DNA of 64,000 nt from Methanoculleus receptaculi (GTDB lineage: Archaea; Halobacteriota; Methanomicrobia; Methanomicrobiales; Methanoculleaceae): the NCBI RefSeq assembly GCF_033472595.1, contig NZ_CP137642.1:620001-684000 (forward strand), in the 5' to 3' direction. Below, piece after piece: positions 1 through 7,963 of this stretch (position 1 is its first letter; each line of letters starts with the position of its first letter). The notes under the pieces are model-generated. The model worked only from the letters and a program-made list of their open reading frames with translations. It had not been told where the DNA came from and ran no database searches. The position numbers were made by a program, and so were the translations under genes.

Positions 1-309
1 TATTTCGACAAAACATTGGTCAATTATCTCCTGGGGAGCGAACGACGAGTACCACGGGTCCAGATGTACGTTCATCATGGGTACGCCATATGCTTTGTAC
101 GACATACTGTAAAACCTCGTGTCACCCGGCACATCGGTATTGTCGTCGACATACCAGCCTTCCAGTGCACATGCCACCAGGCGGTTACTCTGGAGCAGGA
201 TACGATCTGAAACCATCTCGCTGGTCTGGCCGGTTGTGCGGTCTTCCAATGTGACAATCCAGAGATTCCTAACACCAATCTTCCCATTTTTCTCCGGACT
301 GATAGTCAT
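1..309 (-). CDS. Partial hypothetical protein, runs off left edge
   Basis: Not recognised. A stop-free frame of 103 codons runs from an ATG at 309 to the window edge. The visible part begins MTISPEKNGKIGVRN and continues with mixed composition (for example GWYVDDNTDVPGD), with no clear membrane segment; the C-terminus lies outside the window. Its ATG shares the CATG at 307-310 with the ATG of the divergent plus-strand gene, so at least one of the two starts is probably wrong or both share a very compact promoter. Only frame length and composition support it. Confidence 0.45.
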   Translation of the reverse strand, partial: MTISPEKNGKIGVRNLWIVTLEDRTTGQTSEMVSDRILLQSNRLVACALEGWYVDDNTDVPGDTRFYSMSYKAYGVPMMNVHLDPWYSSFAPQEIIDQCFVEI

Positions 310-1198
310 GACAGAACAACCCAGCAAAAGAACCCTTACCGCCCTCCTGGGCCTGGCCGTCTTCCTTACCCTCTCGGTCCCGTGCAGTCTCCTCATCGTT
401 CTCGGCACCGGGGGTCCTGGTGCCCTGGCAGCAGCGCTCACCCTCCTCCTGGGAGGGATTCTCATGCTCCTGGTACTCCAGAGATACCGGAAGTACGGGT
501 ATCGGCCGGGCCCCGCTCTGCTCGCGGTCGTCATCGGGTGTGCCGGTGCGCTCCTGGCAATCCTCGGCGTTCTTACCCTCGGCCTTGCCTGGGCTGATGT
601 CAACCCTGCCACCTACACCTACCAGGTCACGGTCACCGGGCTCGAGAACTATACCGGCGGTCCTGTCACCGATATCCTGGTTCCACTCCCATCGCGTGAG
701 GGAGAGATGATCTTCTCCGAAGAAGACCTTGAAGGGCAGCGCGTTGGCGCCTGGAAGACTCTCTTTGCAGAGACACCGAAGGGAAGGATGCTTGTCTTCC
801 AGACCATGGAGCGCGATCTCCCGGATATCAGCGTGACCTTTGGGAGTCCGACGGAGAACTACTTCCTCATCGACGATATAACCAAAGAATCCTTCAGTCC
901 GGTCGTCGCCGAGGCACCGGCCGGGTATACCAGGTGGGCCTTTGGGACCGGGGATGTTCAGAACTTTACCACCCTGGTCTGGCTCGATGAGGGGATCAGG
1001 CCTAAGACTGCTGATGCCGGGCCGATCGTCATCCACCTCCGGATCACCGCAGGTGGCGGACGTCTCCATGGCATCACCGGGGAGAAGTATCAGGTTGAGG
1101 TCTATGAGGCGATTCCTCCCGGTGTCACCGGTTTTGTCCCGGTGAGGGCACAGGTGGCAAGGTTCGGGGATACGGGGATCTTACCGGTGACAGAATGA
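308..1198 (+). CDS. Hypothetical membrane protein with a large C-terminal outer domain
   Basis: 296 residues, family not recognised. Three hydrophobic segments are visible at about residues 10-32, 36-56 and 68-93, followed by a hydrophilic beta-rich domain (about 95-296) that probably lies outside the membrane. The C-terminal third contains a TAGGG..HG motif and an FTTLVWLDEGI stretch, both repeated in a truncated relative at 3475-3848 (TAGGG..HG and YTTVIFVDEGI), so the window held at least two copies. The ATG at 308 follows no visible Shine-Dalgarno; the frame is open further upstream, but that part does not look coding. Function unknown. Confidence 0.8.
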   Translation: MTEQPSKRTLTALLGLAVFLTLSVPCSLLIVLGTGGPGALAAALTLLLGGILMLLVLQRYRKYGYRPGPALLAVVIGCAGALLAILGVLTLGLAWADVNPATYTYQVTVTGLENYTGGPVTDILVPLPSREGEMIFSEEDLEGQRVGAWKTLFAETPKGRMLVFQTMERDLPDISVTFGSPTENYFLIDDITKESFSPVVAEAPAGYTRWAFGTGDVQNFTTLVWLDEGIRPKTADAGPIVIHLRITAGGGRLHGITGEKYQVEVYEAIPPGVTGFVPVRAQVARFGDTGILPVTE

Positions 1199-1254
1199 GT
1201 TGAGATGTGTGCACTACAGCCAACTATCGCAGATTGGGGAGAGGGCGTGGTGAG

Positions 1255-1275
1255 AGTTCAACGCGATGGAGAGAA
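1255..1275. repeat. 21-nt repeat, copy 1
   Basis: A 21-nt stretch containing TTCAACGCGATGGAGAG is exactly repeated at 4704-4724. Both copies lie just upstream of genes for small secreted or membrane proteins. The flanks are not similar over long distances. It may mark a decayed duplication or a short mobile or regulatory repeat. Confidence 0.7.
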
Positions 1276-1316
1276 CGTTTATGGTCAGGGGTTCGGACGT
1301 AGTGCATGGTGATCTC

Positions 1317-1808
1317 ATGAGCGTAGCGAAACGCAGTGAGTACGTTGCAGAAAGAATACTTCTTGTCGTCCTGCTCATCGCACTCCTTCTCGTCCTCGGC
1401 GCTCTGGCCTGGTCCTGCACGCCCGCCACCGGGATTGCGGTAACGCCTGTCGCCGACGTCGGCGACGGCGTGGAGGTCCAGTCGATCGTCGGTACGATAC
1501 ACCCGGGCGAGTACCAGACCATCGAGAAGCCGGTGCCACCGGGCGTAAAGACCCTGAAGGTCTACCTCGACTGGAGCGGGCACCAGCATCCAGGAACCGA
1601 TTCGCTTACCCTGACCATAACCCCGCCGGGGAGCGCCGCGCTCGGTCCCTACCATGACGGTGCCGACGGGAGGACGGACGAGAAGATTGCCCTCACCCTC
1701 TCAGGGTCCACTCCCCTGCCGTTGGGCACGTGGAAATTCCTGATCTTCGGGGAAGACGTTCCGGAGGAGGGAACGGAGTATACGCTGAATGTCGTCTATT
1801 ACTACTGA
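1317..1808 (+). CDS. Hypothetical membrane-anchored or secreted protein
   Basis: 163 residues, not recognised. It has an N-terminal hydrophobic helix (about residues 14-34, VVLLIALLLVLGALAW) that acts as an anchor or signal, followed by a beta-rich domain of the kind seen in pre-peptidase C-terminal or immunoglobulin-like folds (inference). The ATG at 1317 is preferred because a GGTGAT ribosome site ends four bases upstream; the frame is open further back to an ATG at 1266 inside the 21-nt repeat. The following HTH gene begins within about 30 bases, so the two are probably co-transcribed. Confidence 0.75.
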   Translation: MSVAKRSEYVAERILLVVLLIALLLVLGALAWSCTPATGIAVTPVADVGDGVEVQSIVGTIHPGEYQTIEKPVPPGVKTLKVYLDWSGHQHPGTDSLTLTITPPGSAALGPYHDGADGRTDEKIALTLSGSTPLPLGTWKFLIFGEDVPEEGTEYTLNVVYYY

Positions 1809-1839
1809 GGGGTGCCGGGCCTCCGTAGGGGGCTGGACC

Positions 1840-2591
1840 GTGCACAGGGCAGCTCTCCTGCTCATATTCCTTACCCTGGCCCTCCTCCTCCTCTGGAGCC
1901 CGGCGGCGGCGAAGATCATCGTCGAACCAGGCCCCGCCGAACTTCCTACTGATGGGATAAACGTCGACGACGAACGGTTCGTGCCGCTCTGGTACTACCC
2001 GCCGCTGGAACTCCTCACCATCCTCCTCCTCATCCACTGCCCGCTCCTCGCGATGCCTTTCGAGATCATCTGTTCAGCAGGTGTCCTCGCGTTCCTCGGC
2101 TACCGGACCTCACGCCACCCCCTGGACAACAAGAAACGGTCCCGGATCTACGCCTGCATCCGGGACCGTCCCGGGATCACGCCCGCAGAGATCACCCGTG
2201 GCACCGGGATCAACCGCGGGACGACCCGCTACCACCTCTCCCGCCTCCGGGAGGCCGGCCTCGTCAGCGCCGTAAACCGGGGCGGCAAGGTGGGCTACTT
2301 CCAGAGCGGCTACGATGCAACCTCAAAGACCATCTGCTGTCACCTCAGGAACAATATCCGACGGGAGATCCTCACCCTGCTCCTCGACGACCCCGGCATC
2401 ACGCAGTCAGAGAGATAGCCGACGACACCGGGATCTCCCGCTCTGCGGCTGCCTGGCACCTGCAGAGGCTCGATGCCGACGGGCTCATCGAGTCTGATCG
2501 CGACGGCCGGGCGGTGCGCTACGCGCTCACGGATGAGGCACTCGAGATCTTTGTGGTCCTGGAGCGGGGAGATCACGGCCGGGCGTGCTGA
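1840..2591 (+). pseudogene. Membrane-anchored double winged-helix regulator, frameshifted
   Basis: Looks like an archaeal transcription regulator with a signal or anchor helix (VHRAALLLIFLTLALLLL), a second hydrophobic segment (LELLTILLLIHCPLLAM) and two winged helix-turn-helix domains. The first is complete (RPGITPAEITRGTGINRG, RYHLSRLREAGLV). The second starts normally (DDPGITQSE) and then hits TAG at 2416-2418. Removing two bases from the GAGAGA run at about 2411-2416 restores EIADDTGISRSAAAWHLQRL and a clean end at 2591. The second half is therefore intact in another frame. The start is taken as GTG 1840 behind a G-rich site; ATG 1789 would overlap the previous gene. It could be a recent null allele or an assembly error. 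Confidence 0.75.
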
Positions 2592-2794
2592 CCGCCGGTA
2601 GGGGACCGATATCGTCGACTGATGACTGAAGCCCCCTCCAGGCTGAACCGGTGGAAGTGCGGGGCGCTGGAACGGGAATAACCCCGGTTTGCCCCCTTCG
2701 CCGGCGGGTCGTGGTGGCCTCCCTGAAAAACACGGCTTTTGAGGTATGGATGGAAGTGAAAGGAGAGGTATAGGTATATTACAAAAATTATCTG

Positions 2795-3022
2795 CTATCT
2801 CAATAATTTCGTCAGAAATTCCTCACGGGTAAGACCGGCCTGCCGAATGATCGCCCTCAACACCCCTCTACCAAGTTCTTCTCCCTGATGATCAGGGATA
2901 ACAATACTCCTTCCATCAGGATGTTGCAGAATGACATGACTGCCTTTCTGCCGGGCAAAAGAAAAACCAGATTCTTCCAGTACCTTTATGACCGCTTCAG
3001 CCTTGACAGGTCTTAATTTCAA
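2795..3022 (-). CDS. hicA: HicA-family toxin
   Basis: 75 residues, the usual HicA length. HicA toxins are small mRNA interferases with a double-stranded-RNA-binding-like fold. The sequence has the family pattern: KVLEESGFSFARQKGSHVIL, with the catalytic-type GSH, then a PDHQGEELGRGVLRAI segment. The start is taken as TTG at 3022 (LKLRPVKAEAV) by comparison with the family; an ATG at about 3055 would add 11 residues. It overlaps the end of hicB by 26 bases, the antitoxin-first order expected for a coupled pair. Identity is clear; the exact start is less certain. Confidence 0.85.
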   Translation of the reverse strand: MKLRPVKAEAVIKVLEESGFSFARQKGSHVILQHPDGRSIVIPDHQGEELGRGVLRAIIRQAGLTREEFLTKLLR

Positions 3023-3221
3023 TCCTCTGAACCCCCACAAACTCTCGTAACTCATCTGGTTCAGGAGATTCATTGACTTCAAGGTAGAGCGAAATTGCCT
3101 CATCAAGCCGCCTGATTAACTCATCATAAGTCTTTGCCTGTGTAAAGCATCCCGGCAGTGAGGGTATCGAGGCATAGTAGTACCCGTCCTCGTCTTTCTC
3201 TATAAGGCAATTGACTTTCAT
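2997..3221 (-). CDS. hicB: HicB-family antitoxin
   Basis: 74 residues. HicB antitoxins carry a partial RNase H fold that blocks HicA. The family hallmarks are visible: KDEDGYYYASIPSLPGCFTQ followed by a predicted helix TYDELIRRLDEAISLYLE. There is no C-terminal DNA-binding domain, so this is the short HicB form and autoregulation is not evident. It is the first gene of the hicBA pair, with an AT-rich promoter immediately upstream. Confidence 0.88.
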   Translation of the reverse strand: MKVNCLIEKDEDGYYYASIPSLPGCFTQAKTYDELIRRLDEAISLYLEVNESPEPDELREFVGVQRIEIKTCQG

Positions 3222-3244
3222 ACTAATTTTATAATATAGTTTTG

Positions 3245-3262
3245 CGGATTAAATATTTATCT
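3245..3262 (-). promoter_or_regulatory. hicBA promoter (TATA element)
   Basis: Reading the minus strand, ATAAATATTTAATCC lies about 25-35 bases upstream of the hicB ATG, in an AT-rich block that stands out from the GC-rich surroundings. Transcription would start only a few bases before the ATG, giving a nearly leaderless mRNA. Confidence 0.5.
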
Positions 3263-3338
3263 CGCAGGATCCCACAGTTGCAGAACTCCCGAAAGTCCCT
3301 ATTGTTTCCCCCAACACACCAGGAAAAGAGGTCCCCCC

Positions 3339-3473
3339 TCACCGGAACTCCTCGATCCTCCATCCCGGGTAATCCCTGATGACCGTATACGCAAGCTCCG
3401 GCGGGATCGCCCCTCGCTCGGTGATGATCAGGTCGATGTACTCAGCGGGTGTCACGTCGAAGGCCGGACGTTC
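3339..3473 (-). pseudogene. C-terminal fragment of an MtnA/eIF2B-alpha-family isomerase
   Basis: About 45 codons encode RPAFDVTPAEYIDLIITERG and a short tail ending WRIEEFR. This matches the conserved C-terminal strand-helix of methylthioribose-1-phosphate isomerase and related eIF2B-like proteins (consensus NPAFDVTPxxxIxxIITExG). Nothing upstream in the frame looks like the family. At about 3474 the sequence changes to the plus-strand fragment, so the rest of the gene has been deleted. Confidence 0.65.
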
Positions 3474-3474
3474 G

Positions 3475-3848
3475 ATGGCTGGACAACGACCGTCGTCGAG
3501 ACCCGGGATGGAAAGATGCTTGCGTTCCAGAACCGGAACAACAACCTGACCGACATCTGGGTTCACTTCGAGCGCTATGAAGAGACCATCGAAGGGACAA
3601 GGCGTCTCCCGAAGGAGCACCTCTCGCCGGTGATCGAGAGGACCGCGGACGATCATTACACAACGGTCATCTTCGTCGACGAGGGCATCAGCCCGCCCGG
3701 AGAACTGAGGGTTTCCCTCAGGCTGACGGCCGGGGGCGGCCTCTTCCACGGGATGGGGCAGGACACCTACCGGACAGAGGTGCGGGAGACGGTCCCCGCC
3801 GGGACAGGCGGGCGGATCATCGTCGATGCGACGGTCGAGAAGTATTGA
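3475..3848 (+). pseudogene. C-terminal fragment of a paralogue of the 308-1198 membrane protein
   Basis: An open frame from about 3475 to 3848 encodes GWTTTVVETRDGKMLAFQ and then a domain resembling the end of the protein at 308-1198. Shared elements are DGKML.FQ / KGRMLVFQ, YTTVIFVDEGI / FTTLVWLDEGI and the TAGGG..HG motif. The membrane segments and the first half are missing. A start at the internal ATG 3516 would give 110 residues, but no ribosome site is visible. It joins tail-to-tail with the isomerase fragment. Confidence 0.65.
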
Positions 3849-3890
3849 TCACCCGGGCCCTGAAGGGGGGAGACGGTATTCCGGGCCGGG

Positions 3891-4163
3891 TCAGAACCCC
3901 CGGTACACCCTGCTCCGGTGGCCGACCGCGACGACATGGATCACCAGGAGGTCGTCGATGACCGAGAGGATTGTCCGGTAATCCCCGACCCTGAGCGAGT
4001 AGAGCGCGGGGTTGTCTGACCCTTTCAGTTTTTTGAGATGCCTCTTCGGGTCAGCCTCACCGGCGAGTGCTGCGAGTTCCTCGCCTATCCGTAATGCTAT
4101 GGGTCGTGGAATGCTCTTGAGGTTATGACGGGCTGTCGCGGTGATGACCACGCGGTAGGTCAT
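3891..4163 (-). CDS. RelE/ParE-family toxin
   Basis: 90 residues with the compact RelE fold pattern: TYRVVITATARHNLKSIPRP, a basic middle (HLKKLKGSDN), then the LYSLRVGDYRTILSVIDD strand and VVAVGHRSRVYR at the end. Family toxins cleave mRNA at the ribosome or poison gyrase; which applies here is not clear from sequence. It follows the antitoxin with a 4-base ATGA-type overlap, indicating translational coupling. Confidence 0.88.
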   Translation of the reverse strand: MTYRVVITATARHNLKSIPRPIALRIGEELAALAGEADPKRHLKKLKGSDNPALYSLRVGDYRTILSVIDDLLVIHVVAVGHRSRVYRGF

Positions 4164-4393
4164 TCCTCCTTCAGCTCCGCCATGACCTCGTCAAGAGTGT
4201 AGACCCTTCCGGCCTTAAGATCCTCCAGCGACCGCTCGATGTCCCGGATCGTCTCTTGACTGAGCGGCTCCTCGTCGACCGCTATAGCCACCAGGCGCTC
4301 GATCACGTCGTTGTAGGACTCCCGGGGATGGATCTTCAGGGTGTTGAGCCGATCCTTGAGTTCGGTATCGATCTTGATGGTGGTGCTGGCCAT
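4160..4393 (-). CDS. RelB-type antitoxin (DUF7557/VapB-like)
   Basis: 77 residues. The N-terminus (ASTTIKIDTELKDRLNTLK) is a ribbon-helix-helix-like DNA-binding segment, and the acidic C-terminal helix (LEDLKAGRVYTLDEVMAELK) is the usual toxin-binding part. It is the first gene of the pair, so it probably autoregulates the operon (inference). No clear operator palindrome was found upstream. Confidence 0.82.
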   Translation of the reverse strand: MASTTIKIDTELKDRLNTLKIHPRESYNDVIERLVAIAVDEEPLSQETIRDIERSLEDLKAGRVYTLDEVMAELKEE

Positions 4394-4913
4394 ACTGAGG
4401 TATACTCTGGTTTACCTGATGAAGGTTTTGTATGATACCTGGGTGGATGCTGTGGGGCACCGGCCTGTTCTGTGAGGGATCCAAACCCGGCGTACACGCA
4501 TCATTTCAGGAGCCGCCCGGAGGCTCACGATTATCCCCGGGTTTGGAGTGTCGGGGGGTGTGCGGGATTCTGGACGGAGTCTGCCCTTGAGCCCACGGGC
4601 GTAAGGGTGAGGCTCATTTTCCATTGGAAATCTGCAATGCCACCATCAAATGGGGGAAATCACTACGATTCGGCGAGATCGGTGATTCCCGTCCCCCGGT
4701 GACAGTTCAACGCGATGGAGAGAAAAGGTTATGGGGAGCAACGCCGAGGTCTCGATTGGGGAAGCCGCATGCGGTATCCCGCGGGGGGTGTCTCGATTGG
4801 CGTCGTGCCCCGGCCCCGCCGCGTGCCCGGAGGGCAATAGGGTTGTCGGCTGTCATCAAGGGTAGTCGTTGTGGTTCCATGGCCTCCCGGAGCATGCATT
4901 GAGGTATGAAACC
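4394..4913. other. 520-bp intergenic stretch with a 21-nt repeat
   Basis: No convincing gene. It contains the second copy of the 21-nt repeat (4704-4724) shared with 1255-1275. The open frames here lack ribosome sites and have arginine- and serine-rich shadow-like composition. Near the right end, a GAGGT site at about 4900 serves the gene starting at 4914. Confidence 0.5.
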
Positions 4914-5381
4914 ATGAAACCAAAATTGCTTTCCGGAATCGGCGCCCTCTTCGTGGCGCTGCTGATCGCAGGCGCAGCCTTCGTGCTGGCGGTGAGCGCA
5001 GCACAGGAAAACGCTTATCCTGCGAATGAAGGAGATGCAAACCCTGATGAACAGATCTTCTCTGCTCAAAAAACTCTACGAATAACCCCCGAAACTCCAG
5101 GAATGTCCAAAGAGGAACTTGTAGCCTATGCTGAGCGAATGGAGCAGAAATATGGGTCAGATTCTGTCAATACACTGAAATCACATGTTGATGGCTTTGT
5201 TCTGGGTTCCTCTTCACAACCGGATGTGACGCAGAATATCCAATATGTAGCGGCTTGGAACGACCACTTGGAAGCTAAGAATGATGACGGGGTTGTTATG
5301 CCAAGTTCCGACAACGTGCTGATACTCTACAAGTTGGATGTGACCGATGGGGGAATTAACAATGGATCGCACACTCTCTGA
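4914..5381 (+). CDS. Secreted hypothetical protein, truncated paralogue of the 5637-6467 gene
   Basis: 155 residues, function unknown. A signal peptide is visible (LFVALLIAGAAFVLAVSA). The mature part shares GMS.EE..AYAERMEQKYG and the Y..AW...LE..NDDGVV..SDN.L.LY.LD.TD blocks with the larger protein at 5637-6467. The similarity stops at about residue 147, and the protein ends 8 residues later in unrelated sequence. It therefore looks like a duplicate that lost its C-terminal half. The ATG at 4914 has a GAGGT site upstream; an earlier ATG at 4906 is out of frame and closes after two codons. Confidence 0.7.
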   Translation: MKPKLLSGIGALFVALLIAGAAFVLAVSAAQENAYPANEGDANPDEQIFSAQKTLRITPETPGMSKEELVAYAERMEQKYGSDSVNTLKSHVDGFVLGSSSQPDVTQNIQYVAAWNDHLEAKNDDGVVMPSSDNVLILYKLDVTDGGINNGSHTL

Positions 5382-5640
5382 AAAGTTATGGGGAGAGAAT
5401 CTCTTTGGGATCTCGTACCCTACGGTCTGCACATTCCTCTCGGCGCTGCTCTCCGCAGCGGTCGGGATGCTGTTTGTGGGCCTGGGTGCGCGAGGGATGG
5501 CCATCCCGTCTGACTACTGGTGGATACCTCTCCTTCGTGCGCACCCGCTCAGTTATGTTTGCATCGGTATTGGTATTGTCTTTCTGGCCGCCTCGCTCTA
5601 TCTCGTCCGAGCGTGCTTCAAGAAGGAGAAGGGGCCATGA
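5362..5640 (+). CDS. Small two-helix membrane protein
   Basis: 92 residues from ATG 5362 (MDRTLSEKLWGENLFG), which sits behind a GGGGG stretch. Two hydrophobic segments (about 21-47 and 62-86) end in a basic cytoplasmic tail (CFKKEKGP). The family is not recognised. It overlaps the end of the upstream truncated paralogue and its stop overlaps the ATG of the next gene (ATGA), so the three genes look like one transcription unit. It may be a membrane partner of the secreted proteins (inference only). Confidence 0.65.
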   Translation: MDRTLSEKLWGENLFGISYPTVCTFLSALLSAAVGMLFVGLGARGMAIPSDYWWIPLLRAHPLSYVCIGIGIVFLAASLYLVRACFKKEKGP

Positions 5641-6467
5641 ATCCAAGACATCTCATTGGCATCTGTGTCCTCTTCGTGGCGCTGCTGATCGCAGGCGCAG
5701 CCTTCGTGCTGGCGGTGGGTGCCGAAGCAGTTCTCTCTGCGAATACTGCCCAGGAAACGCTGCGAATTGCCCCCAACAGTTCTGGCATGTCTGAAGAAGA
5801 ATTTATGGCCTACGCCGAGAGAATGGAGCAGAAATACGGTCCGGAGGCCGTGAGTGCATTAAGACTGCACATCCCTGACGAAACCCGCGGTCCATCTCAG
5901 GGGGCGGGTGCGACACCGAATATCCGGTATGTGTCGGCATGGAGCGGCAGTCTGGAGATCAGGAACAATGACGGCGTGGTTCTGGCAGATTCCGACAATG
6001 CACTGGTTCTCTATGCGTTAGACCTGACCGACGAGCAGGGCAGAGATCATTACTACTGGTGGCAGTGGGGCGCTGCGAAAAACCGCGAGGATACCTGGAT
6101 AGGCGACGACTCAAACCTTCGGAACTTTTGGAGCCGGGTAGAGTTCGAAAATACCACATCAAACTTGCTATGGTACGCCCCCGACGGGGATATGCTTGGT
6201 ATTGAAAATACAGTTACATTACGGTTTGGCCTCGAGTTTTCGGGTCCGGATTGCCACAACATCAGCAAGGACTTTGTCCTCCACCAGGGCAAGATCAGGC
6301 CGAAACCTGGTGAATGCCAGGTGGGAAACGCCGGGAAGTTCGCGGTTGAGTGGGTTGGTAATTATGAAGGGACTCAGTCTATCTATGGTATCTGCGAAGA
6401 GAGACGGCAGGACAGAGCGGGTTCGGCGATCCTATGGACGTATTGCCTGACGGCAAGTCAGTTTTAG
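5637..6467 (+). CDS. Secreted hypothetical protein
   Basis: 276 residues from the ATG at 5637, which overlaps the upstream TGA. It has a signal peptide (ICVLFVALLIAGAAFVLAV) nearly identical in DNA and protein to that of the 4914-5381 gene. The mature part starts with GMSEEEFMAYAERMEQKYG and continues into a beta-rich domain with two cysteines (CHN and CQV) and a late pair (GICEE, WTYCL) that could form disulfides. No known domain is recognised. The shared leader and first half point to a local tandem duplication. Confidence 0.75.
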   Translation: MNPRHLIGICVLFVALLIAGAAFVLAVGAEAVLSANTAQETLRIAPNSSGMSEEEFMAYAERMEQKYGPEAVSALRLHIPDETRGPSQGAGATPNIRYVSAWSGSLEIRNNDGVVLADSDNALVLYALDLTDEQGRDHYYWWQWGAAKNREDTWIGDDSNLRNFWSRVEFENTTSNLLWYAPDGDMLGIENTVTLRFGLEFSGPDCHNISKDFVLHQGKIRPKPGECQVGNAGKFAVEWVGNYEGTQSIYGICEERRQDRAGSAILWTYCLTASQF

Positions 6468-6541
6468 GCTGTAGTAGCGAATGCCGGAAACAAATTGGGG
6501 GACGTAATGCACGTTCCCGTAGCAGGATGAGTGAAGAGACG

Positions 6542-7554
6542 ATGAAAAAGGACAGGAGCAGGCTTAAAAAGATAGTGTCGGCCCCTTTTCTCTCTCTTAC
6601 TATTCCGGGGTGTGCCCTTCTCATGGCCGGGTGTACACGAGCGAGGGGGAGCCTGGCAACGCAGCTCCAGTACCAACCCCTCCCACGTTCCAGCCCGATA
6701 TCCTGGATAAGCCGATCATCAACGCTCCTGCTGGAAAGGAAGGGGCTCCTCCTTTCCTCTTTGAGTTCGATACAGGGAACTCCTCAGGCTTCGAGGAGAT
6801 CAGGACTGACCGCCCGGGTGCGCCGACACTCATTCTGGGATCGAATGCATCGGCAACCCTCCCGATCATCGTCTCCTCGGAGGCCGATACCGGTGTCGGC
6901 ATCAGGCTCATTCGGACCGACGGGCTGCCCGATGATGTATGCGTCTCCTATGTCCCGGACTCCTTCACCCTTCGGATGGGGGAGAAGACACGCCTCATGA
7001 TGCACCTTACCGCCCTGGACAATCGAACCCTGCCGGCAGAGGCGATCGTTGTCTGGATGGAGGGTGCGGGATGGGAGGTTGGAAGGGGTTTCTTCCTCGG
7101 ACTGGATCATGGCGAGGCGTTGCCGGGAATGCCAGACAACTCCGGGGAGGATACCCCCTACATCGAGATTCACCGTGCAGGAGGCCTGAGCATCTTCCTT
7201 TACCCGGGAGACCGCGGGTATCCCGCCCTCAAAGCAGAATGCAGCGAGCAGATCCAGTGTATCTCTGCCCGGTATCAGACGGCGTTCTCGCCGGCGGAAC
7301 TGAAGGCCATGAAACAGAACGGCACCTACGTCGCGATGAACTTCCAGGTCTCCACGACGTTTGAGACCGGCTATATCGTTGACGGGTCGCCGAAGGTGGT
7401 CACGGTAAACGAAGTGATAATTTTTCTGGATCTCGAAAGTTATCCAGAGACCATGATCATCACGCGGGCAGATGATGGACCCGGGGTCTGGGACACATCG
7501 CGCGACCGCAAGGAACTCCGCGACCTTGTCACGCCAGACGTGCACGGGTTATAG
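6542..7554 (+). pseudogene. Secreted lipoprotein, frameshifted after the lipobox
   Basis: The N-terminus is a standard lipoprotein signal: basic start (MKKDRSRLKK), hydrophobic stretch and lipobox MAGC with Cys at 6632-6634. Immediately after the Cys the frame is lost. The rest of the protein continues in the next frame (TSEGEPGNAAPVPTPP, then a 290-residue beta-rich domain). Removing one AC from the ACAC at 6635-6638 gives a continuous reading through C-T-S-E-G-E. As written, translation from 6542 yields only a wrong-frame product ending at about 7000. The mature domain is not recognised. It may be a null allele or a sequencing error. Confidence 0.7.
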
Positions 7555-7635
7555 GACCGGGAGGAATCATCTCGATGCATGGCTTCCCGGCCACAGCGGG
7601 GGATGATCCAGAACTCCCACCCGGCCCCACCCATA

Positions 7636-7643
7636 CTTATATG
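7636..7643 (+). promoter_or_regulatory. rpoL promoter TATA box
   Basis: CTTATATG lies 30 bases upstream of the rpoL ATG at 7673, so initiation would be only a few bases before the AGGGTG ribosome site. Position and sequence match archaeal TATA elements. Confidence 0.5.
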
Positions 7644-7672
7644 CCCGTCTCAAAACCAAACATAGGGTGCAT

Positions 7673-7957
7673 ATGGCCATGAAACTCAAACTCCTGGAGT
7701 TGACTGACGAGAAGGCCCGGATCCTCTTTGAGGGCGAAGGCTACACCTACCTCGACGCACTCGCTGCCGAACTTCTTAACGATCCCGGTGTGGACGTGGC
7801 GCAGCGCAAACAGGCATTCAAGTTCACCGACCCCGAACTTGTCGTCACCACCGTCGGCGGCCGATCCCCTCTTGATGCCGTCATCGATGCAGCAAAGCGG
7901 CTCTCCGGCTACGCCGGCGAACTCCTCCAGCAGATGGAAACCCTCCAGATTGCGTAA
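7673..7957 (+). CDS. rpoL: DNA-directed RNA polymerase subunit L
   Basis: 94 residues from ATG 7673 (MAMKLKLLELTDEKARIL); an ATG two codons later is also possible. Rpo11/RpoL pairs with RpoD to nucleate archaeal RNA polymerase assembly. The family pattern is clear: GEGYTYLDALAAELLNDPGV (usually HT..N.L...L...P.V) and a C-terminal helix with LDAVIDAAKRL. The histidine common in the HTxxN motif is replaced by Y. The downstream methyltransferase gene starts six bases after the stop. Confidence 0.92.
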   Translation: MAMKLKLLELTDEKARILFEGEGYTYLDALAAELLNDPGVDVAQRKQAFKFTDPELVVTTVGGRSPLDAVIDAAKRLSGYAGELLQQMETLQIA

Positions 7958-7963
7958 ATAGTC

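Noticed and set aside
269-1069. 266-codon minus-strand frame opposite the 308-1198 gene
   Set aside because: Composition (Glu/Gly/Arg/Asp-rich) is that of an antisense shadow; the plus-strand frame has clear membrane helices and a paralogue.
3339-3749. Single 136-residue minus-strand protein
   Set aside because: Only its last 45 residues resemble a known family; the rest is antisense to the plus-strand paralogue fragment.
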